The translations under genes were made by a program, and so were the position numbers. 7,333 bases of DNA from Bacteroidota bacterium (GTDB lineage: Bacteria; Bacteroidota; Bacteroidia; NORP154), in assembly GCA_002401055.1 (NCBI GenBank), contig NVRZ01000152.1:1-7333 (forward strand). The letters run 5' to 3'. Positions 1 to 6,041 of the stretch are shown one piece after another. Numbering within the stretch: the stretch's first letter is position 1; each line of letters starts with the position of its first letter. A model generated the notes under the pieces. That model did no database searches. It had not been told where the DNA came from and saw only the letters and a program-made list of their open reading frames with translations.

Positions 1-97
1 GCAGGGACTGATGGGGACTGGACCTACTGGTGCATTACCGAAGCCATAGCTTCCGGTGACCTAAATGATAATGAACTGTTCGAGCTCAACGTCGCGA
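1..97. other. Unexplained G+C-rich segment at the window edge, upstream of the flippase homology
   Basis: Direct count gives 53 G+C in bases 1-100 against 34 in bases 101-200, so the composition changes sharply here. The flippase frame is closed in this stretch by TAG at 47-49 and TAA at 62-64. The third + frame has a stop at 8-10, and all three reverse frames are interrupted (24-26, 35-37, 61-63). Only + frame 1 is open from base 1, running to a stop at 205-207. Its peptide over this stretch is hydrophilic and acidic (it includes DGDWTYWCITEA and LNDNELFEL), quite unlike the membrane helix expected upstream in a flippase. I do not recognise it. It could be the tail of a foreign gene joined to wzx by recombination, or an assembly or read chimera at a contig end. 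Confidence 0.4.
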
Positions 98-1051
98 ACC
101 ATTGTAAATATTATTCAGTTACCACTTTTGGAACCATACCTATACTTTATTCCAATCAGCGTGCTGCTAAGTGGATCATATCAGGTATTGAATTATTGGC
201 AAATTAGAAACAAAGAATATGGAAGTGTTTCTGCCGCTAGTGTTACCTCTTCTGTGTTAAACAATGGTACGAAGATATCAATCGGGTTTATGGGCATTCT
301 TGGGCCCCTAGGGCTCATATTAGGCTCACTCGCTGGGCAGATATCTTCAGTCCTGGTGCTCTTGAAGCAGAGCTTTAGTAGCTTGTTCAAGAAAGGGAAG
401 ACTGATATGTCAAACAAAATGCGTCAGAATGCCATACGGTACAAAAACTTTCCGCTTGTAAGTATGCCTCATGCATTTACCGATGCCGTAAGAGAACTCA
501 TAATAATTAGCTTGATCCTTTACTATTTTGGTGGAGTAACTATGGGGATTTATGCTTTTGTGGTTAGAATACTGAAGTTGCCAATTGGCATGATTGGAAC
601 ATCCATGAGCCAGGTATTCTTTCAAGAAGCCTCAGAAAAATATGCAAACGGAGAAGATGTCATCCCACTAATCAAAAGGACATTGCTACCACTGATTAAA
701 ATTGGCTTACCTGTTTTAGTGCTATTCATGTATTTTGCTGATGATTTAATAACTATGGCATTCAGCGAAAAATGGGTCGCAGCGGGAATATATGCCAGAA
801 TACTTGCGCCATGGTTGTTCTTTAATTTCCTTATTTCGCCAATTACCCAGGTTCCAAATATAGTTGGTAAGCAGCGCGAGGTATTTCTTCTTAGCCTACT
901 CGGTTTTGGTTCGTCCTTGTGTACTATTGTAGTAGGACACTCTTTGTTTGTGCTGCCAGAGGACACTATAATGCTCTTTTCTATTGTTCAATCATTTTAC
1001 TTGTTTTTCGTTATACTATGGATTGTAAAAATAGCTCAACGTAAAGCCTAA
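65..1051 (+). CDS. wzx: Wzx-type polysaccharide flippase, N-terminal part missing
   Basis: An integral inner-membrane protein of the PST/MOP superfamily, which moves undecaprenyl-diphosphate-linked oligosaccharide units from the cytoplasmic to the periplasmic face. The stretch LLEPYLYFIPISVLLSGSYQ followed by VLNYW (about residues 20-44) is the family's characteristic mid-N-terminal segment. It is followed by repeated hydrophobic helices, including GPLGLILGSLAGQ and a run of helices to the C-terminus. The open frame gives 328 residues, whereas family members usually have about 410-480. The first recognisable part normally lies a hundred or more residues into the protein, so the N-terminal third is absent. 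The ATG at 65 has no ribosome-binding site, and the first dozen residues (rich in Ser and Thr) do not fit the family. It is therefore probably not the native start. Convincing homology begins at about residue 12 (base 98). Treat this as a 5'-truncated or disrupted gene: functional if the break is an assembly artefact, a pseudogene if it is real. The stop lies 14 bases before the acyltransferase. Confidence 0.8.
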   Translation: MIMNCSSSTSRTIVNIIQLPLLEPYLYFIPISVLLSGSYQVLNYWQIRNKEYGSVSAASVTSSVLNNGTKISIGFMGILGPLGLILGSLAGQISSVLVLLKQSFSSLFKKGKTDMSNKMRQNAIRYKNFPLVSMPHAFTDAVRELIIISLILYYFGGVTMGIYAFVVRILKLPIGMIGTSMSQVFFQEASEKYANGEDVIPLIKRTLLPLIKIGLPVLVLFMYFADDLITMAFSEKWVAAGIYARILAPWLFFNFLISPITQVPNIVGKQREVFLLSLLGFGSSLCTIVVGHSLFVLPEDTIMLFSIVQSFYLFFVILWIVKIAQRKA

Positions 1052-1065
1052 TAAATATTCGACGA

Positions 1066-1638
1066 ATGAAACAGCTAATTAATTTAATGAGGTATTGGGT
1101 GGCTAAATTTATAGAGCCCAGAATGATTTATGGATATAGTAACAGTCAGGGTGTTTATCTCAAGAATACCAGAATAAGCAATATGACCAAGATTGGAAGT
1201 AAGGAGAATTTAATCATTGGAGACAATGTATTCATTGGCCACTTTAATCATATTGATGCATCAAATGGAGTAACAATCGAAGAAGGTTGCCAGATTACAA
1301 ATTATGTCAGTATTCTAACACACTCAAGCCACCTTTCCATACGCCTTTACGGTAAAGAGTACCGCTCACACAAAAACCACAATGGATACATAAGGGGAGG
1401 GGTGCATTTGGGTAAGTATACATTTGTAGGCCCACATTCCATTATTATGCCCAATACGAGAATAGGTAAAGGTTGCATTGTTAGCGCATATTCTTTTGTT
1501 AAAGGTGACTTTCCTGATTTTTCAATCATCAAAGGAAATCCTGCAGAGGTCATTGGAAGCACAAAAGAGTTGGATGAGCAGTATTTACAGGATAATCCTG
1601 ATTTAAAAGCCCTTTACGAGACTTGGAGTCAAGAGTAA
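1066..1638 (+). CDS. Hexapeptide-repeat (left-handed beta-helix) acyltransferase, probable sugar O-acetyltransferase
   Basis: A 190-residue cytoplasmic enzyme that probably transfers an acetyl group from acetyl-CoA to a hydroxyl or amino group of a sugar in the repeat unit. The protein carries imperfect hexapeptide repeats in two blocks: about residues 48-82 (LIIGDNVFIGHFNHIDASNG, then VTIEEGCQITNYVSI) and about 110-150 (GGVHLGKYTFVGPHSIIMPN, then TRIGKGCIVSAYSFVKGD). They are separated by the loop ILTHSSHLSIRLYGKEY, which contains His86 and His89. In the LacA/WbbJ-type family a His in this loop is the usual catalytic base, so one of these is the candidate. The end of the helix shows the family's closing motif, here KGNPAEVIG (residues 156-164). 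An amphipathic N-terminal segment (about residues 1-20) precedes the helix. The length is normal. It starts 14 bases after the flippase and ends one base before the next ATG. The acceptor sugar cannot be read from the sequence, and the donor could be another acyl-CoA. Confidence 0.88.
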   Translation: MKQLINLMRYWVAKFIEPRMIYGYSNSQGVYLKNTRISNMTKIGSKENLIIGDNVFIGHFNHIDASNGVTIEEGCQITNYVSILTHSSHLSIRLYGKEYRSHKNHNGYIRGGVHLGKYTFVGPHSIIMPNTRIGKGCIVSAYSFVKGDFPDFSIIKGNPAEVIGSTKELDEQYLQDNPDLKALYETWSQE

Positions 1639-1639
1639 A

Positions 1640-2551
1640 ATGAGAGTATTAATTGTCGGCTTACCCTATTTTGCAAAGCGCGTACACGCAGATCTCTCGG
1701 CGTTCGATACTGATAACACCTATTTTGTATTAGACACGTATGAGAACTGGTTTGACAAACTCAAAACTCTTTTTCTACTTCCCAATGTAGACTTAATCTA
1801 CTCGATTAATGGCAGTATCTCTCACAGCTTGGTATTTAGTTTGGCTATGAAGCTAAGAAAGAAGTTGGTAATGCACTGGGTCGGAACAGATGTAGTAAAA
1901 TCGAGATTAAGCTTTAAAAATGGGGATTACAATCAGTCATTCATCACTGGCGCAACACATCTATGCGAAGTTGATTGGATCCAAGAGGAGCTTAAAGAAA
2001 TTGGCGTACATGCCGAAGTTATAAACTTTGCCAACTTCGAAGTAAAACAGTTAAATGATTCCAAAAAACTCAAACCTTCATTTTATGTACTGGCTTATGT
2101 AGCCAATCATAGGCCGGCTTACTATGGAATGGAGAAAATAATAGAGCTGGCCAATCTTTTGCCTCAAACGCAATTTAAAATTGCGGGGCTGGAAACATTT
2201 AAAAATATCCCAGATAACATCGAATTGCTTGGATGGGTAAATAATATGGATGAGCTTATTAGAGATTCTGGAATGTGTTTGCGTTGCACTGAGCACGATG
2301 GCTTGTCGTCATTTGTGCTTGAGGCATTAGCTGCGGGCAAAATTGTGGCTTACAATAACGATTTCCCCCATTGTCTATATACTCCTGATATGAACTCGCT
2401 AGTTGGCTCGATAAAGAATATTGAAGAAAAGCATAGGTTAGGAGGGCCCGAATACAATAAGCCGGGCAGGGAATTTATTGAGTTAAAATTTAGCAAAGTC
2501 TATATTCTAAGCACTTTACGCGATAAACTAATGAGCACAGCAAATGGATAA
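1640..2551 (+). CDS. Divergent GT-B (GT4-like) glycosyltransferase, short form
   Basis: A cytoplasmic, probably membrane-associated glycosyltransferase that adds one sugar to the lipid-linked repeat unit. It has 303 residues, short for a GT4 enzyme (usually 350-400). The N-terminal domain starts with a beta strand (MRVLIVGLPYFAKR) and contains the motif HWVGTDV at residues 79-85, an acceptor-side motif seen in a subgroup of these enzymes. The C-terminal donor-binding domain includes LLGWVNNMDEL followed by EHDGLSSFVLEALAAGK (about residues 218-234). This is the position of the GT4 E-x7-E motif, but the first acidic residue is Asp220 (D-x7-E, with Glu228). HDG(L/M)S variants occur in this subgroup, so I read it as an active enzyme. 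The start follows the acyltransferase stop by one base. The last eight bases overlap the next gene, so the two are probably translationally coupled. Donor and acceptor sugars are unknown. Confidence 0.83.
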   Translation: MRVLIVGLPYFAKRVHADLSAFDTDNTYFVLDTYENWFDKLKTLFLLPNVDLIYSINGSISHSLVFSLAMKLRKKLVMHWVGTDVVKSRLSFKNGDYNQSFITGATHLCEVDWIQEELKEIGVHAEVINFANFEVKQLNDSKKLKPSFYVLAYVANHRPAYYGMEKIIELANLLPQTQFKIAGLETFKNIPDNIELLGWVNNMDELIRDSGMCLRCTEHDGLSSFVLEALAAGKIVAYNNDFPHCLYTPDMNSLVGSIKNIEEKHRLGGPEYNKPGREFIELKFSKVYILSTLRDKLMSTANG

Positions 2552-2552
2552 G
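2541..2552 (+). repeat. Copy 1 of a 12-base stop/start junction (8-base gene overlap)
   Basis: The sequence CAAATGGATAAG holds the start ATG of the second glycosyltransferase (2544) and the stop TAA of the first (2549-2551). The upstream gene therefore ends in Asn-Gly-stop and the downstream gene begins Met-Asp-Lys. An identical 12-mer occurs at the next gene junction (3682-3693). The overlap suggests translational coupling by ribosome re-initiation. Whether the identity reflects ancestry or selection is open. Confidence 0.6.
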
Positions 2553-3692
2553 CCTATTAGAATTGCGCTGATAGCTTACAACTTGAACTCCACTCTTTCA
2601 GTAGGGGCGCAAAGGGTGAATTATTGGGCGGAGCAAATAGTTGAATGTGCATCAAATATATCATGTGATGTTATCTCCGCTCATCTGCCCTCAAACCCTC
2701 TTAATGGGATTGGAAAAGCGCATTTGGTAAAGCACGATTCTACCTCATTGCTGAGCATGATTATCAATGATCAAGGCATATCCTGGAGAAAGGATCTAAA
2801 GACATTTTTTCAAAATGAAGAGTTGAAGTATGATGTGATTTTACTATCTGGTGGCCCTTTTATGCATTTTTCACTTAGCAAGTATTTGAAAGAAAGGACC
2901 GGTGCCCGCATAATACTTGATTTTCGTGATCCATTCGCGGTTAATCCTAGATTTAGAAGTTCTTACATCAGGATAAAAGCAAAGCAATTCTTTGAAGGTG
3001 CTTTTATCAAGGACGCAGATCAAGTAATTACTGTAAATAGCTCTTGCCTAAAACTGTTATACGGTTATTCTAATGCTACTGCTGCCAAATTCTCTGTTAT
3101 TCCCAATGGGTACAACGATGTTTCTCTTAACCTACTGAATCTAGATAAAAGAAAGCAAATCGCCGGGAAAATACAGTTTGTATACCCGGGTAAGTTTTAT
3201 TCAGATTGCAGCCCAAATACTTTTCTAAATATCATATCTAAAGATAATTCAGAAAAGTTTGCCTTTGAATACGCAGGGTCAAGTGAAAACGAATTAGGAG
3301 AATTCAATTCGAAATCAAATATTACGATCAACGGACGGCTCCCATATACAGATGTTATTCGTATGGTTAACAATGGAGATGTGGGCTTGATATTCACTGG
3401 TGGCAAGTCCTTTGAATCAACCACGAAAATCTATGATTATATTGGCCTCGAAAAATCAATATTGATAATAACCGAAGGGCCGAAATTTACAGGGGAGCTG
3501 CACGAAATCACGCGTAATTATCAGAGTATTTACTGGAGTAACAATACCGAAAGTGACATCAATCAGGTTTTAGATCGCATGTTGGAGGTAAATTTAACTT
3601 TTTCTAATCCCCTGCGTGAAGAACACTCAAGAAAAGCGGGATTAATGAAGCTCATTGGGATAATTCAGAAATTAGCGGCATCAAATGGATAA
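2544..3692 (+). CDS. Divergent GT4-like glycosyltransferase without the E-x7-E motif
   Basis: A 382-residue predicted GT-B glycosyltransferase acting on the cytoplasmic face in repeat-unit assembly. The N-terminal domain contains IRIALIAYNLNST, then a glycine- and serine-rich loop (VILLSGGPFMHFS), then DFRDPF at residues 126-131. A DFRDPW-like motif is typical of GT4-like proteins of this class. The interdomain hinge VIPNGYN (185-191) is the usual boundary of the two Rossmann-like domains. In the C-terminal domain the donor site reads VGLIFTGGKSFESTTKIYDYIG (280-301 in two parts: VGLIFTGG, then KSFESTTKIYDYIG). Lys295 and Asp298 sit where PSK.(F/Y)E lies in WbuB-like enzymes, and no canonical E-x7-E is present. 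The gene overlaps its neighbours by eight bases on each side, so it is embedded in the operon. I cannot assign a sugar specificity. It could be a family described only as glycosyltransferase, but the fold assignment is fairly secure. Confidence 0.8.
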   Translation: MDKPIRIALIAYNLNSTLSVGAQRVNYWAEQIVECASNISCDVISAHLPSNPLNGIGKAHLVKHDSTSLLSMIINDQGISWRKDLKTFFQNEELKYDVILLSGGPFMHFSLSKYLKERTGARIILDFRDPFAVNPRFRSSYIRIKAKQFFEGAFIKDADQVITVNSSCLKLLYGYSNATAAKFSVIPNGYNDVSLNLLNLDKRKQIAGKIQFVYPGKFYSDCSPNTFLNIISKDNSEKFAFEYAGSSENELGEFNSKSNITINGRLPYTDVIRMVNNGDVGLIFTGGKSFESTTKIYDYIGLEKSILIITEGPKFTGELHEITRNYQSIYWSNNTESDINQVLDRMLEVNLTFSNPLREEHSRKAGLMKLIGIIQKLAASNG

Positions 3693-3693
3693 G
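3682..3693 (+). repeat. Copy 2 of the 12-base stop/start junction (8-base gene overlap)
   Basis: The same CAAATGGATAAG as at 2541-2552, in the same phase. ATG at 3685 starts the polymerase and TAA at 3690-3692 ends the glycosyltransferase before it. Both upstream proteins end in Asn-Gly and both downstream proteins begin Met-Asp-Lys. The bases immediately upstream are similar (agcacag against agcggcat) but not identical. Confidence 0.6.
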
Positions 3694-4932
3694 GAAGTAT
3701 TTGCAGATAGTGGAAAGCTTAAAAATATTGGGTTTGGAGTATTGGTTGCATCCTTCATTGCCGTATGTTTTGCTCCATCAACATTGATGTTCACCAGATT
3801 GGAGAATTTATTACTACCGATTGTCGTCGTCGTTCTACTAGCTTCTAATATTATTAGGTTTCAGTTTGTTTTCTTCCTTGCATTGTCGTCGTTTTTCTTG
3901 TTTGATCTGGTTACTATATTTCTTAATGGAGAAGGTATCGCAGAAGTGTCTTTTGCTTTTCGAACGCTCAAGATATTATTGATTCTTATTCTAGCTACTC
4001 AAATATTCCATGAATATATGGCCTGGTTTAATATGGTAATTCGAGGTGTGTTTTTACTCGTGGCCATGATAATCTTTATTGAAGCATTAGATCTCTTTGG
4101 AATCAATGAAAACCTCTTTAAGTTTTTCACGCATCATAGCCTGGATGATTATCGCAGGTTAGATTCGAACAGAATTATTGGAACAATGATGAATCCCAAT
4201 AATAATGGTGTATTACTAACTTGTTTTTGCGCATATTTTATGTCCGCATTCTACTACCATAGGAAAAGAATAGATATTGTGTTTATAGCACTCAGCATTG
4301 TTCTCCTCATCTTGGCCCAATCCAGAACGGCGTTAATAGCAGTTGTAGTCATGGCAATACCTTTCGTGCTTAGCTTTCAGATAACAAAGAAGACAATCTT
4401 GTTAATACTGGGCTCCGTGATATTGATATTGTTTCTTATGTACAAGCTTGAACTGAATTATATGATGGCGTTATTAACTATGAACCCTCTCGAAATTAAT
4501 GAGTTGCGGGGCAGGTTTCCTGGTTGGATCTATATGTTGGATGCTTGGAGTGAGCATCGAATTCTGGGTGTTGGACCATTTGCTGATACTTTCAACACCA
4601 AAGCCATTGTTGCACCTGACAGTGAGTACCTTTATGTATTGAGCAGTAGGGGAATAATTGGCTTTTTGTGTTACGTTACTTTATTGATTTATCCGATAGT
4701 ATTGTTTTGGAATAAGCGAAGAGAAATCGAGCATGGCCTATTGGCAGTATTGATTAGCGTTGCATTTATGATAATTGGGATTACCAATTTTTCTATACTC
4801 AATGTTCGCATTGGGGTAATATATGCGATTTTGATAGGAATACCATTCTCTTATCTGTTATATAAAAGTGAAGCCAGTAAGTTATTTGGAGCAATTCCAG
4901 GATTTGGAAGCCTTATTAAAAAAAGCAGATGA
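3685..4932 (+). CDS. wzy: Wzy-type polysaccharide polymerase (O-antigen ligase/polymerase family)
   Basis: A 415-residue polytopic inner-membrane protein of the Wzy/WaaL superfamily (Wzy_C type). Such proteins join lipid-linked repeat units on the periplasmic side (Wzy) or transfer finished chains to an acceptor (WaaL). About 11-12 hydrophobic segments are visible, including roughly residues 13-32, 42-58, 60-78, 88-108, 116-134, 178-192, 195-212, 214-230 and 235-252, with the rest after 320. Family motifs are RIIGTMMNPNNNG (the NPN at 170-172), AQSRTALIA (Arg214 at the start of a helix), and a long periplasmic loop at about 253-320. That loop contains ELRGRFPGW (Arg275, Arg277) and ends in PDSEYLYVLSSRGIIGFLCY (Asp312, Glu314). 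Arginines and acidic residues in this loop are the usual functional candidates. The position among glycosyltransferases, a flippase and an acyltransferase favours polymerase over ligase, but the sequence alone cannot exclude a ligase. It overlaps the next gene by ATGA. Confidence 0.85.
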   Translation: MDKEVFADSGKLKNIGFGVLVASFIAVCFAPSTLMFTRLENLLLPIVVVVLLASNIIRFQFVFFLALSSFFLFDLVTIFLNGEGIAEVSFAFRTLKILLILILATQIFHEYMAWFNMVIRGVFLLVAMIIFIEALDLFGINENLFKFFTHHSLDDYRRLDSNRIIGTMMNPNNNGVLLTCFCAYFMSAFYYHRKRIDIVFIALSIVLLILAQSRTALIAVVVMAIPFVLSFQITKKTILLILGSVILILFLMYKLELNYMMALLTMNPLEINELRGRFPGWIYMLDAWSEHRILGVGPFADTFNTKAIVAPDSEYLYVLSSRGIIGFLCYVTLLIYPIVLFWNKRREIEHGLLAVLISVAFMIIGITNFSILNVRIGVIYAILIGIPFSYLLYKSEASKLFGAIPGFGSLIKKSR

Positions 4933-6041
4933 AAATATTATTACTCGGGGATATTAATTCAATCCATATAAAAAAATGGGCAGCAGCTCTAGCTGGATCT
5001 GGTATAGAGATTGGGATTTTCGGTCTTGGCAAGGCTACCGAAGAATGGTATCAAGATATTGAGTATGTAAGCAATTGCAATGAAGCTGGTTTTTCAAAGT
5101 CAATATTTGATAGTAGTCTAATTTCTAAGATTAACTATTTAAACCTCCTTCCAAAGCTAAAAAAGGCGATAAAGAGTTTTCAACCAGACATTGTACACGT
5201 ACATTATGCTTCTAGCTACGGACTTCTAGGTAAGCTGTCGGGATTTCACCCAATTTTTGTATCTGTTTGGGGAAGTGATGTTTATGTATTTCCCAATAAA
5301 GGGAAGTTGCAAAATATCGTACTGAAATCTAACCTGAAGAATGCGGATAAAATATTCTCCACGAGTAGGGATATGAAAAAGGAGACTGAAAAATATACGG
5401 ACAAGGATATTAAGGTAATTCCGTTCGGAATAGATATTGAGAATTTCAAACATATGTCTGTTGAAAGAGAGTTTGCTCAGGAAGATATTGTTCTGGGAAC
5501 TATCAAGAGCCTTGAAAAGGAGTACGCAATTGATGTTTTAATTAAAGCTTTTTCAATTGTTTGTGATAGAAACCCACAGTTGCAATTGAAATTGATGATT
5601 TGTGGCGAGGGTTCACTTCGAAATGATTTGGAAGCGCTTTGCAACAAATTGGGTATTGTCGATAGAACAACATTCACTGGCCTTGTCGCTCATGATGAAG
5701 TTCCTCGCTACTTAAACATGATAGATGTATTCGGATGTCTATCAGATAATGAAAGCTTCGGAGTAGCAGTAGCCGAAGCCATGGCATGCGAATTACCTGT
5801 GGTAGTTAGTGATGTAGGGGGATTACCTGAGTTAGTTGAAAATGGCAGATCTGGATCCGTGGTTCCTCCTCAAAGCCCAGTGTTAGCGGCTGATGCAATT
5901 GAAATATTCGTTCTTCATCCGCTTGTACGAGAGAAAATAGGACACAATGCCAGATTGAGAATTAAAACCAAGTTCAATTGGGCGAATAACGTGCAAGACA
6001 CGGTTAATTCTTACCTCAGCAACGCTAGATCTACTTCATAA
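4929..6041 (+). CDS. Canonical GT4 family glycosyltransferase
   Basis: A 370-residue GT-B fold retaining glycosyltransferase using a nucleotide-sugar donor to extend the lipid-linked repeat unit in the cytoplasm. The N-terminal acceptor domain shows MKILLLGDINSIHIKKWA, the strand and loop PDIVHVHYASSYG (Asp87, His90, His92), and VSVWGSDVY (WGSD at 114-117), all typical of GT4. The hinge VIPFGID (163-169) leads into the donor domain, with the strand LMICGEGSLRNDLE, then FTGLVAHDEVPRYL. The E-x7-E motif is intact (ESFGVAVAE, Glu275 and Glu283) and is followed by VVVSDVGGLPELVENG. Length and motifs are those of a complete active enzyme. It starts within the polymerase stop (ATGA overlap) and its stop shares one base with the next start (TAATG), so it is coupled on both sides. 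Generic GT4 features do not reveal the sugar transferred. Confidence 0.92.
   Translation: MKILLLGDINSIHIKKWAAALAGSGIEIGIFGLGKATEEWYQDIEYVSNCNEAGFSKSIFDSSLISKINYLNLLPKLKKAIKSFQPDIVHVHYASSYGLLGKLSGFHPIFVSVWGSDVYVFPNKGKLQNIVLKSNLKNADKIFSTSRDMKKETEKYTDKDIKVIPFGIDIENFKHMSVEREFAQEDIVLGTIKSLEKEYAIDVLIKAFSIVCDRNPQLQLKLMICGEGSLRNDLEALCNKLGIVDRTTFTGLVAHDEVPRYLNMIDVFGCLSDNESFGVAVAEAMACELPVVVSDVGGLPELVENGRSGSVVPPQSPVLAADAIEIFVLHPLVREKIGHNARLRIKTKFNWANNVQDTVNSYLSNARSTS

Noticed and set aside
1..204. A separate protein-coding gene in + frame 1
   Set aside because: The frame is open from the edge to 204, but from about base 98 the second frame is clearly flippase, so at most bases 1-97 could belong to another gene. 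The peptide is unrecognised, so I list the segment as unexplained and do not call a CDS.
1052..1065. Possible promoter or terminator between the flippase and the acyltransferase
   Set aside because: The gap is only 14 A+T-rich bases with no hairpin and no recognisable -7/-33 motif. All other junctions are shorter or overlap.
2170..2184. Perfect 7-base inverted repeat around one base, gcaattt-a-aaattgc
   Set aside because: It lies in the middle of a coding region (Gln-Phe-Lys-Ile), is A+T-rich, and is not followed by a T-run at a gene end. Chance in A+T-rich DNA explains it better than an operator or terminator.
193..2296. Open frames on the - strand opposite the flippase, acyltransferase and first glycosyltransferase (for example 193-417, 410-625, 622-966, 1347-1562, 2078-2296)
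   Set aside because: Each is short and lies wholly within a well-supported + strand gene. None resembles a known protein or has a recognisable ribosome-binding site. They are antisense shadows.
3821..3834. Trinucleotide run GTC GTC GTC GTT in the polymerase gene, with a similar attgtcgtcg at 3883-3891
   Set aside because: It encodes consecutive valines in a membrane helix. The run is in frame and too short to support a phase-variation tract.
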